64,000 bases of DNA from Telmatactis stephensoni (lineage: Eukaryota > Cnidaria > Anthozoa > Actiniaria > Isophelliidae). Positions 33,602 through 45,611 of this stretch are shown here, one piece after another. Numbering within the stretch: the stretch's first letter is position 1; every line of letters begins with the position of its first letter. Position numbers and translations under genes: made by a program. Under the pieces are notes generated by a model. That model did no database searches. It worked only from the letters and a program-made list of their open reading frames with translations, and was not told where the DNA came from. Where the stretch lies: assembly GCA_029948255.1 (NCBI GenBank), contig JALIZF010001939.1, positions 3,497,501 through 3,561,500 of the forward strand, given 5' to 3'.

Positions 33602-35140
33602 CTTAATTCTGAAACGCGATTAATAGCCGCTTCAATTTGACTACCTGTGCAGTGGCGAAACTGGGTCGAGCCACCTTAAGCAGAGATTTTTGAAAGCTTG
33701 ATGTTGGTTCTAAATAGGAACTTTATATTTTATACAGGAGAGTTCTACATGAATATGGGCTGTCATAACACAGCTCCCACAAACAACTAAACATGCCAAA
33801 AAAAGCCAAAATCAGCAGTCTCATCTTCTTTGAAATTTCTCCGGTTAGATTGTAAGTGTATTTTTGTTTTGCTTGCCTTCATTTGTGTATAAAACATCAG
33901 ATTGATTGCCTAAAAGTTACCCACAACAAGTTTTTGTTACATTACTGCGGTTTTCGGTATTCTGTGAACTCTGACTTTCAAGTGCCAACCACTAATTTGC
34001 GTTTTTGCTTCTGTCAATCAAAAGTAAAAATACGCAGTCAAGGACTGCATGTGACTCAGGCAAAAAGGATTTTCAAGGACACATTTTGGTAGCAAAAGTT
34101 TTTGAAGAGGTCATGTGATCTGTCCTGGGAAAAGGCTATGTTAATGGATAGCATAGCTGGAAATAAACAGTTTACAGTGGTTTTCATAAACCAGTGAAAT
34201 AATTACTAAATTGTAAAACAGTAGTACGTGTAATCCCATGGTTTCCTTTCGTACTTATTGAGTAATAGTAAATGGTATTACTGAATTGTTTCACGGGTTT
34301 TTAAAAACCAGTATATGGAAATAGTCCTTGATAATGAAGCTATAAGCACACATACTCCGGATGAGATCTCCTTGACGACCGATCGCTACTCCCATCGCAG
34401 AGTCTGTTCCGATTGTATGCATTGAGGAGTCTGAGGTACATTTTCTTGATCAAAAAGCAACAATATTCTTTAACATTCATGTCAGTTGTCACTTAGTGTC
34501 TCTTTTATCTTATACGTGATTCCGAGAAACCAGCAATTGGTGGTGTACTGTAAGCAACTAAACTCGGCCAATATTCATGTTTTTAAATCTTCCATTTGCC
34601 GCTCTTGTCTGCAGCTTTTTCCCATCATGAATTCCTGTAAGACTTCTTACAGCTGTTGTTATATAAAATGTAGTCCTTATCTAAGGCTGATGAGAGGCAA
34701 ATTACCAAATAAATAAACCTAAAATTGACTCAAAAAAAAGCATTATGTTGTATTTATCAAAAGTTTTTCATTGCGCCTCTGCACAAACGTTGAGTTTACG
34801 TTTTACGTTAGGAACGCCTGCTACAATTTTTACATTAGGAATGCCTGCAACAAGTGGAGGTGGTTACAGACACTCAAGCCTGATGACATAGTGACAAGAG
34901 GCCCCATAAGGCCTCTCGTCACAAAAATTACTAATATGAAGAACTATTGATACCAAAATGATAGTATAGCTAATATATACTCTCTAAAGATCATATTTGG
35001 TCATTTGGTAGGATTTTAGCAACTTTTAGTATTGATTTTTCGATGTTTTGTTGAGGCGGGCAGAAACGAATAACCAAATTCCAACGGACTGTTTGAAGGT
35101 CAGAGTTCGCAGAATACCAAAAACCGCAGTAAAGCCTTTC
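33602..35140. other. repeat-derived interval without genes
   Basis: Sequence around 33940-34010 recurs inverted at 35060-35130 (mirrored ACTGCGGTTTT.GGTATTCTG) and in part directly near 35925-35975, so it is a decayed transposon. The frames at 33856-34092 and 34486-34716 show no domain. Confidence 0.5.
34891..34922. repeat. short hairpin
   Basis: GTGACAAGAGGCC and GGCCTCTCGTCAC pair with one mismatch around a 6-base loop. No T-run or other context assigns a role. Confidence 0.6.
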
Positions 35141-35634
35141 AAGTGATCTCACTCATTTGACTCGCGATTATTGAGTCAAACGAGTCCTTATTGTTTTGTT
35201 CAAACTCATTAAAGACTCGCAGTAATCGAGTACTTGTGAGTGGTTACGTTACTGAAGAGCAGTACTGTATATGTACAGTACCGCCTGAAATCATTGAGGC
35301 ATGTGAATGCGTTTGTTTTGTGACTTTACCGCGTTCAGTGAACGCGAACCGTACGCGGAATGGACGCAATTGGACATGATAGGATGCAAGTGATCTCACT
35401 CATTTGACTCGCGATTATTGAGTCAAACGAGTCCTTATTGTTTTGTTCAAACTCATTAAAGACTCGCAGTAATCGAGTACTTGTGAGTGGTTACGTTACT
35501 CAAGAGCAGTACTGTATATGTACAGTACCGCCTGAAATCATTGAGGCATGTGAATGCGTTTGTTTTGTGACTTTACCGCGTTCAGTGAACGCGAACCGTA
35601 CGCGGAATGGACGCAATTGGACATGATAGGATGC
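35141..35634. repeat. recent 247-bp tandem duplication
   Basis: 35141-35387 and 35388-35634 appear to differ at a single base (GTTACTGAAG against GTTACTCAAG). The unit overlaps the left terminal repeat of the element ending at 37631. Confidence 0.95.
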
Positions 35635-37631
35635 AGTCAATACGCGATTTCGTCCTTACTGCGTTTTTATTAATAGACTGTAGTGATTGTACATCCATAC
35701 AGGATTATGTAAAGGATGTAATTCACAGCGATTGTACACGTTTCCAAACAGTCGACTGGCTTTTCCCGACACGTCAGTCAAAAATATCTGAAGAACTAAA
35801 CGTTAACTAGGACCAAAGTAAAATATTTGGCTGCTACAATGTAGAATAAATCGCCTGGATAACGTAAATTGGCAGCTTTACAGATCTTTTTGAGTATTTT
35901 ATGGTTGTTTACATGAAGTTGGTGGAAGTGAATAAAAAATTCAAATGGACTATTTCAAGGTCAAAGTTTGGATGAATTTAATCAAACTGTTCTCGTTTAG
36001 AGCTTTTATGGTTTTAATATATCGCGAAAATGAGTACACAAGAAATTAAGTGCGAATAAATAAGGTAGCAAATTAGATTATTCTGATAACTATTTTCTTT
36101 CATAAATGTTTAAGTTACTTGAAAGCCTTACATGTATGATTCGTAAATTACATGAATGAATTTATATCTCGAGAAGTCTTCAAGGCTAGAACAGTTATGT
36201 TTGTTTGCAGCACAGGTGAATTCCCGATACATCTTGTTTATTCATTCCTCTGTCATCATTAGTGCATGAGGATATCATTAAATCGTATTATTCAATTTTT
36301 AGACTTGGAATTGCAGTACAAAGAATGTTTGGAAAATATGACTGGTAAATAAGCTGATATGATCAGTCGATCTTTATGCTAATAGGGACTTTAAGATGTG
36401 TCAACTACGAGCTCTATAGTGAGAAGTCGGGCAATTTCACGTAGTGTGGAGTAAAGACTACAGAACCACAAATAGGTGATGAAAATTGGCAGAACAAAGT
36501 AAAAAAATCAACGATTTTTAATTTTCTACATTCAAACTTCAAGTTAATCCAGGTTTTAGCTGAATTTAAGGAGAATTATGTCCTTAAATTAATGAAAAGC
36601 TGTTGGTCATGTTTACTTGTTGTCATACCGCCAAATTGCTTTTCACAAATGAAGCCAAACACTCTCTTTCCCTTTAGTTTTTCTAGCAGATTAGTGTTAT
36701 TTGTACAAACTGTTCATTTGTAAGTTTGAATTCCTCTGTCAAATCGATTTTATAACCAGTATATCAGAATAAAGACAAATGTTGCATTAAAATACAAACT
36801 AAAATCATCTTTCTGTAGTCTCAGAAGGTCCAGAAGTTTATCTGCTAAATTGTCCATAAGAGAAGGAATTCTTAAACAAAGTGACACAGAAAAAGTGTGC
36901 TAAAACATGAGTTTGCCACGGCGCTGTGCGACTTTGGTTGTCATCCATTTCGATAGATACACCAAAAATGATATTATTTTAACTATTTTTAATTCAAATG
37001 TGTCCACAAGAAGAAACCACAGTTTAAGAGGAATTAGAATAATAATAAGTACTATAATAATTATTAAACCCAAAATCGATGAAGTATAAAGTGCTGTGAT
37101 ATTTGAAACTATGAGAATCGTGATATAAAAAGAATCGTGATAGATGAGCAGACTAGAAGGAAATTTTGCTAAAAATGGTCAACCTCGAGTTTTTCATCGT
37201 TGTTTATCTTAGGTTCAGCTAAATTCATATTGCTAAGACATAACCTTGGACTGCCATTTCTGTCTTGACCCGAAAATTACAAATCTCTGAAGACACATCA
37301 CGTATCATGTTACTATTGGACTCGCTTTATTTTTCGTAAAAACATTATTGTGCAAAATAAAATATATGTTTAAATGTTAAAAATATTGAGATCAAATATA
37401 TCAAACATATCAAACATAAAGCTTTGTGTTCCTGCGCTTCTCCTCCCATCAAAGCGAGCTGAATAGCTATCCTATACATATGGATGCGTTCTATCCTAGG
37501 ATGTGGAACACATTCTTAAAGACAACCGCAGTTCATTCACGGGCAGAACACGGTTCATTTGAATTTTAACTGCGTTCACTGAACGCGCAGCAGACGTAGT
37601 TTATGCCTCAATGATTTCAGGTGGTACTGTA
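35274..37631. mobile_element. 2.4-kb non-autonomous transposon with duplicated left end
   Basis: TACAGTACCGCCTGAAATCA..GAGGCAT at 35274 is mirrored by ATGCCTCA..TGGTACTGTA ending at 37631, and both ends continue into GTTCAGTGAACGC. The left end occurs twice because of the 247-bp tandem duplication. The AT-rich interior has no transposase-like frame. Confidence 0.7.
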
Positions 37632-37759
37632 TTTACTTCGTAGATAAGGTTAATAAACTTCAGTGCTCAATACAGCTACAGCAGCTTGCAGAACTGGTTG
37701 GGACACTGCGCCCCTTTTGGACTTAATTAGCCACGCCTGTTTTCAATTCCCTCTTCCCC

Positions 37760-37763
<4 letters not shown>

Positions 37764-37805
<42 letters not shown>
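37764..37805 (-). repeat. 42-base poly(T) tract
   Basis: An uninterrupted T run follows a pyrimidine-rich TTCCCCCCTC. Read on the minus strand it is a poly(A) tail with its body at higher coordinates, as expected of a retroposed copy, but I see no recognisable body. Confidence 0.9.
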
Positions 37806-37808
<3 letters not shown>

Positions 37809-38138
37809 AGGTCCAACACCTGACCCAACCAACATTGTGTTGGGGGAGAGGGGCTTTTATATAATCTGTGCCCATTCCAAAGAGCTACATGGTGGGTGGG
37901 AAATGAACTAACGCCAATTGAATGGGACAGTGTCTCAACTATTCTACACGGCATTGTGGGTACTAGGAAGGTGTAGAGCAGAGATATGGTTGCCAAGGAC
38001 AATGCAGCATTGGTATCTTGCTAATGTAAGACCACAGCTATTCCAAGCTGCATCCCACGCTTGGCTCAATTCCACCTGGGCACAAGCTAACACACTATTG
38101 TGCATCTAGTTCAATTATTTGAGGGATTAACTGATTGA

Positions 38139-39796
38139 TTAAGGTGGCCCGTACCTATTGATTTGTTTGTTGGGCATGAATTTCAATCGCGTCCTTTTAC
38201 ATCAAAACCTTGTCCGATTTCTGAGAAATTTGCAGCCATTTGTCTACAAGCCTTGAAATTTGTACCGGTAATTATTTTTCTGCGAATTAGATCAAGTAAT
38301 TTGAGATATCAGACGATTTTTAAAAATGGCTTTTTGAGAAAAATTGGTCATAAATCCAAAATTCCAAGGTGAATTTTTTTCCTATTTCGTCAATCAAGTA
38401 TAAAGGCATAGAGGACTACATACAACATGTCTCGTGCCAATTGGTGCCTTAGAAGTTGCGATACAAAATTTGTGCTGCCTGTTACGACGCAAAATGATGT
38501 AGTCAAAACTACTGCCAAAATCTCAACAAAATTTCAAAAACAGCGAGAACTATATCCGCTGTAAGAAAGACAAATACCTATTGTAACTTGTAAACAAAAT
38601 TTGGAGAGATGAGAAGCTAAACGCCAATGTTTATCCTCAAGCAAACATGGGGAGTAATTTTTGTGACCACGAGGCGAGCGTTGCGAATTTGTATTACTTT
38701 GACTTCTACAAATTCTGTCGAATTGTTTCGTGAAATTTTCTTGGTATAGGATAGAACGAGATGTTAACATACCTGTTGCTAAGTGTCGTTGTGTTTGCTG
38801 CACTAGGTATAATTCAGTAAGCTTCAAAAGTAAGCAACTTCATCAAGTCGACGTTTGAGCTGCCAAGGTAAACCCTCACGGTTTGTTAATTTATTCAAAA
38901 CGACACCTTACTATCTGTTGCAAAATTCCGCACGGGATCCAGACTTTTGGGAATAAAGACAGTAGTTCTCTGAATACAATTGCTTCTGAGTCTAAATCCC
39001 GTGTGGAATTTTGCAACAGATAGTAAGGTGTTGTTTTGAATAAATTAACAAACCATGAGGGCTTTACCTTGGCAGCTCAAACGTCGACTCGATGCAGTTG
39101 CTTACTTTTGAAGCTTACTGAATTATACCTAGTGCAGCAAACACAACGACACTTGGCAGCAGGTATGTTAACATTTTGTTCTATCCCATACCGAGAAAAT
39201 TTCACGAAACAATTCGACAGAATTTGTAGAAGTCAAAGTAATACAAATTCGCAACGCTCACCTCGTGGTCACATAAATTACTCCCCAAGTTTGCTTGAGG
39301 ATAAACATTGGCGTTTAGCTTCTCATCTCTCCAAATTTTGTTTACAAGTTACAATAGGTATTTGTCTTTCTTACAGCGGATATAGTTCTCACTGTTTTTG
39401 AAATTTTGTTGAGATTTTGGCAGTAGTTTTGACTACATCATTTTGCGTCGTAACAGGCAGCACAAATTTTGTATCGCAACTTCTAAGGCACCAATTGGCA
39501 CGAGACATGTTGTATGTAGTCCTCTATGCCTTTATACTTGATTGACGAAATAGGAAAAAAATTCACCTTGGAATTTTGGATTTATGACCAATTTTTCTCA
39601 AAAAGCCATTTTTAAAAATCGTCTGATATCTCAAATTACTTGATCTAATTCGCAGAAAAATAATTACCGGTACAAATTTCAAGGCTTGTAGACAAATGGC
39701 TGCAAATTTCTCAGAAATCGGTCAAGGTTTTGATGTAAAAGGACGCGATTGAAATTCATGCCCAACAAACAAATCAATAGGTACGGGCCACCTTAA
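38139..39796. mobile_element. 1,658-bp foldback element with 799-bp arms
   Basis: The left arm 38139-38937 and right arm 38998-39796 are near-perfect reverse complements of equal length around a 60-bp spacer. Ends are TTAAGGTGGCCCGTACC and its complement, again with terminal TTAA. Each arm holds a mirrored frame of about 97 codons (38827-38534 minus, 39108-39401 plus) with closely similar translations; this follows from the palindrome and no function is implied. The arms differ only at scattered bases, so the element is young or kept homogeneous. Confidence 0.95.
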
Positions 39797-39941
39797 TTGA
39801 CTGACTGACCAACCAACCACACAATCAACATGACTCCAGACTGACAGACTGACTGACTGACTGACCGACTGACTGACTGACTGACTGACTGACCGACTGT
39901 CTGACTGACCAACAGACCGACTGACTGACTGACTGACTGAC

Positions 39942-39976
<35 letters not shown>
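39797..39976. repeat. (GACT)n / (GATT)n microsatellite
   Basis: Tetranucleotide runs of CTGA/CTGAC changing to TTGA start immediately after the foldback element's right TTAA end. Confidence 0.95.
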
Positions 39977-39978
<2 letters not shown>

Positions 39979-40550
39979 AATCTTTATTCATTCCAGGTAT
40001 CCTCATTTTTGTCCTATCTGAGCACTTGACAACTTCTGCCTATACTGCTAAGAGACTCTCGCACCATTGTACAGAACAACTTGAATATTCAGTATTATCC
40101 CTGCTTACGTGACCTTTGGCATTTGGGGGCACCTGTTACAGATAGGAAGTAGTTGCTTGGGAAACCATATCACAAGGCTCCAGTCCCTTGTGTGCTGTAC
40201 CCAGTCAATAGTGACACTCTCAACCACAATGCCGAAGCTATGTGACAATCGACATTTACTCACATACTGCCCTGCGATATCTTATATTCAGTACTTAGAG
40301 ACGATAAGAGGTCAAGAAGTAATTGATTGCTGCAATTGCATAATCACAGCCAGAACAACTGGTCTCTTCTCATTCTCTTTTCAAGAGACAAGACATTTGT
40401 AGAGCAAGAAGGTGAGACATTTCCCTTTTATTTCCTTTGGTATGATAATGCATCCCACCAGACTAAAGTCTCCACTAGAAATTGGTCAATTGGCTACTAA
40501 AATCCGACTCATATTTAGCCCAGGCACAATTTTTACCTATGATGTCTTTA

Positions 40551-40772
40551 TTGACTTCTTGGTAGCCCATCATCCATTTTCCAGATGTTTGCCTGGTGGA
40601 TGCCTAATTATGAAAACAATGTTAAGGCTGATTCACATGGTGCAGTGTAGCAGCAGAAACATTGACTTCTTGGTAGCCCATCATCCATTTTCCAGATGTT
40701 TGCCTGGTGGATGCCTAATTATGAAAACAATGTTAAGGCTGATTCACATGGTGCAGTGTAGCAGCAGAAACT
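40551..40772. repeat. 111-bp tandem duplication
   Basis: 40551-40661 and 40662-40772 are essentially identical. The period is 37 codons, so an open frame (40412-40777) continues through both copies; it lacks other coding evidence. Confidence 0.92.
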
Positions 40773-41503
40773 CATAAGGGGTTGAAACGTGTAACAACAA
40801 TACAATTCTTTGGTACCATGCTCCGGAATATTCAAATGAGCAAAACAAGCGTTCTATGACCATATTTGGTAATGAATATCAACCTTCAAAAATGGTGGAG
40901 CAAATGTTGCTCACTTTCCAGCTGCTTATAATGATCAAATCATGTTCCAAACGAAAAAGAATTTTAGTTCAAAGTAACTGACAAAATTGTGAAGACTTGG
41001 AGCCCATGCCAGGGCAATTTTCTGGTAAGGAAACATTTGATTTGTGACCTCCTCGAATACGAAGTAATTTTACAGAGATTTTATACTTGTAAACAGACAG
41101 TCATTATTTAAAAAATTCAAATAAGCATAAGTGCTTAGGTAGAATACTAAATACGTTGTTTATTTATTTATTCTGAATGTGGTTTAAAGTAGCTGAAAGA
41201 GCAAAAAAATGTTTTGTAAATCCACTAACAGCCCGGTTGGCCTTGAGAACTCCATTTGGAGCTGATTGTGAACTTTCTTTTCAGAGTACAAAATTGCACT
41301 TTAGGATGTCCAAAGTTATAAAAAATGCCAAATATACTTTAATAATGATCAAAAAATTACAAAATAAAAGCTACAAAATATATTTTAGGAAAAGTTTTTA
41401 TTTCCCAAATTATGGTCAAAAAGCACCTTTGCCTCTCATTTGCATAGTTTGAATATTCCGGAGCATGGACCCATGCTACACGTTTCAACCCCCTTATGAG
41501 TTT
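40768..41503. mobile_element. 736-bp non-autonomous DNA transposon
   Basis: Ends AAACTCATAAGGG.GTTGAAACG and its mirror CGTTTCAACC.CCTTATGAGTTT. An inner pair CATGCTCCGGAATATTCAAA and TTTGAATATTCCGGAGCATG extends the terminal inverted repeats to about 75 bp. No transposase is visible. Confidence 0.85.
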
Positions 41504-41974
41504 CTGGTAGCAGACAACTTACAGTCCATACAAATCAGATATCAGGGTACAATAGGCACACCAAGAAAATCACTTCCAACGTTGGAGCAATAGAAGTGAC
41601 AATGTGAATAGACCAGTTTCTAATTCTGTTTTGCTCAGGTATAGCCTCAAATCCATGTAAAATATTCATAAATTTTAGCAAAAAACCCAAATTCTAAAGT
41701 ATATTCTTTGTTTGTTCATTGCATTCCATACCTTTCCATGGGTTGTTGCTAAAATTCTATAGAATACATTTCGTGTAATCAAGGCTAAGCCTGAGCAAAA
41801 AGGAAACTCGAGTAACTGAAAGAACAATGAAAGACATTAGTCAAGTATTCATCTCAAAGCCAAGTATAAGTCAGTTACAATTTAAGATCAAAACCTGGTC
41901 CAGTAGTCATACTGCACTTTTGTAGTAAGAGCCACAAGGCTGCTCAATTCTTAAATGCACACACTCAGTATATT
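41504..41974. other. non-genic spacer between elements
   Basis: I see no gene or clear repeat. A weak inverted pair around TTTTGCTCAGG.ATAG and CTAAGCCTGAGCAAAA (about 41630-41800) hints at another decayed element. Confidence 0.4.
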
Positions 41975-43402
41975 TGTGACCCTCCACGAGAAAACATACA
42001 ACAACGATTTTCCGTTAGTAACGGTTTGCCGTTAGCCCCCGTTAGCAAGCGTTATAACGCCTTACAGACCGTTAGGGTTCTTCAGAAAACCGTTAGTCAT
42101 CCAAGCGCAACCATTAGCATGTTTATGCAAACCGTTAGTCATCCAAGCAAAAGCGTTAGAGACGGCTTAGCAAAGCATTAGCCGTTGGAGCCAAAGCGTT
42201 AGCCGTTAGAGCCAAAGCGTTAGCCGTTGGAGCCAAAGCGTTAGCCGTTAGAGCCAAAGCGTTAGCCGTTAGAGCAAAAGCGTTAGCCGTTAAAGCAAAA
42301 GCGTTAGCCTTTAGAGAAAAAGCATTAGGCGTTGGAGCAAAAGCGTTAGCTGTTTGAACCAAGATGTTAGAGTCAGTCAGAAGCTTGACGTCTGTGGCGA
42401 ACAACGTAAACAAGTTTCTTATAATATCTTGACAGAAAAGACAAAATATTTATTAAGCCAACAACACTATTACTCAGATTACAGGCGACAGTGAGACCCG
42501 ATGCACTTGACGAACTTTGTCAGTTATGTTAACCTAACTCTGTTCAATAATAGGCTATCGGAATCTAATACGCTAAAAACAGGTGTCAGACTAATTCCAG
42601 ACTGTCAATTTAATTCCGGAAAATGCTTATTAAGCGGAAAGCCCGTATTTTTCGCTTAATAAGCGAGTTTGACATGTCAAATTCGCTTAATAAGCGAAAA
42701 AGACGTCATTTTTCGCTGGACTTGGAAAGCCAATTTGAAGTCAGCTCATTTTTTGACCAATCATCATTTGTCTACATATTATGACAGCCAATCATCAAGC
42801 GAGAAATGCTTTCTGTTTCTCCGCCCACTTTTCTCCGCCCTAATTTGCATATTGATCAAGTACGATTCAAAAATACATTTTTGTTCATCAGTGTCGATAG
42901 TTTTATAATTCACAAATCAAAGGATATAAATTACGCGAATAAAATTACGCAAGCTCATAATTTTACGGAGTTTTTTTTTTTACGATCGCATAATTTGTAG
43001 ATCCTTTGCCGCACTGTTAATGTTTCAAGATCTACGAAACCTTTAGCTGTTCAGAGCCAAAGCATTAGGCGTCAGAGCAAAAGTGTTAGCCGTAAAAGCC
43101 ATAGCGTTTGCCGTTAGAGCCAAAGCGTTAGGCGTTAGAGCAAAAGCGTTAGCCGTTAGAGCCAAAGCGTTAGCCGTTAGAGCCAAAGCGTTAGCCGTTA
43201 GAGAAAAACTGTTAGAAATGCCTTGGCTAAGCGTTAGCTGCTGAGGAAAAACCGTTAGCTCATTAAGCCAAAGTGTTAGTCATTGAAGCGAAACCGTTGT
43301 CAAACCCAAACCGTTAGCAAAACCGTTAGAGCCCGTTAGCGGCCGTTAGAAATTGCCTCTAACGGAAAAGCGTTGTTGTACGTTTTCTCGTGGAGGGTCA
43401 CA
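41975..43402. mobile_element. foldback family I: arms built of GTTAGAGCCAAAGC words
   Basis: Outer ends TGTGACCCTCCACGAGAAAA (from 41975) and its mirror (to 43402). Inside each end are arrays of a 21-bp unit containing CGTTAGCCGTTAGAGCCAAA. The words are in the same orientation in both arrays (42150-42350 and 43040-43330), so only the outer ends are inverted. The centre (about 42420-43020) is unique AT-rich DNA with a 54-bp palindrome. One reading frame of the left array is a 7-residue Asn-Ala-Leu repeat, which I treat as fortuitous. Confidence 0.85.
42648..42701. repeat. 54-bp near-perfect palindrome in family I element
   Basis: TTTTTCGCTTAATAAGCGA.TTTGA and its mirror meet at a central CATG with one mismatch. 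Each arm itself contains the palindrome CGCTTAATAAGCG, which also occurs degenerately at 42625 and 58590. Confidence 0.9.
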
Positions 43403-43730
43403 TTTATATTTATAGTCATAATTTCCAGTTTAACTGTGTGCTCTGGAAGGCATTTTAATTGTTGTAAATATTTGTATTACTATTTACGCCCAGTAAATCC
43501 AATGTATTTCTTTGTTAAGATGGACCAAACTTATTATAATGTACTTTTGCCTACAACTGCTGCATAGAACTTACTTATATTTTAGCAGCTATTTACACGA
43601 GCACAACTTTGTATGCAATATTTGCAGGCGAGCTGTAGGCTTAATTCACATGACACAGTTCATGTTTTATGTATGCCATAAGCAATTAAGTTGCAATATA
43701 CAACAGTTGTAGGCAAATGCTACACCGTGT

Positions 43731-44612
43731 AAATTAGCGGTATCAGGTTAAGTCGCCCGATGACCAAGTCGCCCGAGACTAGGTCGCTGAGAATTGACCT
43801 GCTCGCCCGAGTGATATAAGTGAGGTCGCCCGAGATAGAAATATCGTCTAGTTTGTTATTTTTTTTCTTTTTCTACATCCTAGATAAACTCATCTATATT
43901 ACTAGAGTTATTATTTCTGCTTTCTTGACGAAAGTAGAGCGAAAACAGAGTTCAAACCTTCGATCGCCGAACGGACTTAGACTCCTTGCTTGGCAATAAT
44001 AATCCGCTTTACCATTCTGTTTGACCTAAAACTGCCGTAAATCTACGTGTTATTGTTGATAGAATCCTAAAGAAATTCATCTTTATTGCTACTTTTGCTC
44101 TACAAAAGTTTTCTCGAGGAAAATCTGTCAACATAGTGCGAGAGTTTGAACCAACGCTGTCGCCGAAGGAATCCATCGGATATATTATCAGTCCTTATTT
44201 GATACTCCGTTAGTTTTACCGTTCTGATTTACCTAAAACTGTCTGCAATCTATGTGTTATTGGAGATGGAATCCTAAATAAACTCATCTTCTTTACGGTT
44301 ATCATTACTTTTGCTCTACAAAAGTTTTCTCGACGAAAATCTGTCAACAAAGTGGGAGTTTGAACCAACGCTGTCGTCGAACGAGTTAGACTTCTTCGCT
44401 CTACTTTCGTCAAGAAACTTTCCCGAAAGCAGAAATAATAACTCTAGTATGAGTTTATCTAGGATGTAGAAAAAGAAAAAAAATAACAAACTAGACGATA
44501 TTTCTATCTCGGGCGACCTCACTTATATCACTTGGGCGAGCAGGTCAATTCTCGGGCGACCTTGTCTCGGGCAACTTGGTCATCGGGCAACTTAACCGTA
44601 AACCAAATTAGC
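43731..44612. mobile_element. foldback family II (GTCGCCCGA words) with 8-bp target duplication
   Basis: AAATTAGC at 43731-43738 and 44605-44612 flanks a palindromic element 43739-44604. Its ends carry the word GTCGCCCGA (or CTCGCCCGA) five or six times on the left and the mirrored TCGGGCGAC on the right. Long arms continue through TCTAGTTTGTTATTTTTTTT and ATCCTAGATAAACTCAT. An exact 8-bp duplication is typical of hAT and P superfamily insertion. No transposase is present. Confidence 0.9.
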
Positions 44613-44988
44613 CTTTAAAACAACTTCTTTTTGGAACTTAATTATAATAAATTTTGTTTATTCCATAGATAACCAGTCAAAGAAACTGTATCAAATGCCT
44701 TAGACTTAGCTGAAAAAGGTAAGAGATCTAGAATTGACTCCCATTTGATATAATCCACTGCATTATTCATTTTGTCCCTGTATCATTTATGGAATCAGGT
44801 GGTTTCGCTTCTGAACTTTTTCACTTCAAAGACATAGAATACAGAGTCCATTCATCCAACCTTTTGCTTCTTAATAAGAAACACAGTAATATACTATTTA
44901 AAAGAATCAAGAAAGGTTACAAAATGTTTTGTTTGATACAAGAACATAGTAAATCAAAAGTAATATATGTCACTACACATAGTAAAGA

Positions 44989-45611
44989 TCTATTTGTGAC
45001 CCTCTTTGAGAAAATGTACACTAATGCTTTTCTGTTGGTTTATGGTTAACTCACACCCGAAGGCTAAGTTGCCTGGAAAATGGTCGCTTCGCCGGGACTC
45101 ATGTAGTAAATGTGAAAAATTGCATCTATTCAGTTAGTTTTTGTCTTTTTTGCATCCTAGATAAACTCATCTATATTACTAATTAATCAGGATCAGGATC
45201 AGGTCAAAGCTACTCAAGCAATCAAGAACTGCGAGTCCTTCGGCAACTGCGTCGGTTCGAACTCTGAATTTGAGTCCTATTTTTCGGTGAGAAACTATTC
45301 CAAAACAAAAATATCATAATTTTAGTAATGTAGATGAGTTTATCTAGGATGTAAAAAAGACAAAAACTGACTGAATAGATGCGATTTTTCACATCGGGTG
45401 AATTTACTACACGAGTCCGGGCGAAGCGACCATTTTCAGGGGGACTTACTACCGGGCGACTTAACCTTCAGGCGAGTTAACCTGTTACCTTTCCGTTAGT
45501 AACCCTGTACCGTTAGCAAGCATAATAACAGCTTACAGACCATTAGGGTTCTCCAGAAAACTGGTAGTCATCCAAGCAAGACTGTTAGCATGTTTATGCA
45601 AACCATGATAA
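44989..45611. mobile_element. family I copy interrupted by family II and III elements
   Basis: TTTGTGACCCTC.TTGAGAAAA at 44993 matches the left end of the 41975 element, and 45486-45611 (TTTCCGTTAGTAAC to GTTTATGCAAACC) continues the same element's sequence. The gap between is a family II element. At 45612 a family III element begins, and the rest of the family I copy is missing. Confidence 0.75.
45036..45485. mobile_element. foldback family II copy nested in family I
   Basis: GGTTAACTC.CACCCGAAGG.TAAGTTGCC at the left mirrors GGCGACTTAACCTTC.GGCGAGTTAACC at the right, with mirrored arms through GCATCTATTCAGTTAGTTTT and ATCCTAGATAAACTCATCTA. The loop includes CAGGATCAGGATCAGGTCAA. Confidence 0.8.

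Noticed and set aside
38534..39401. Two similar frames of about 100-120 codons on opposite strands
   Set aside because: They are mirror copies within the arms of one palindromic element; similarity reflects the inverted repeat, not conserved coding.
40412..40777. 121-codon frame with an internal 37-residue repeat
   Set aside because: It is explained by a 111-bp tandem DNA duplication that happens to be a multiple of three, with no other coding evidence.
42156..42413. Asn-Ala-Leu heptapeptide-repeat protein on the minus strand
   Set aside because: It is a translation of the 21-bp word array at the end of a foldback element, and the matching array on the other side is not in a comparable frame.
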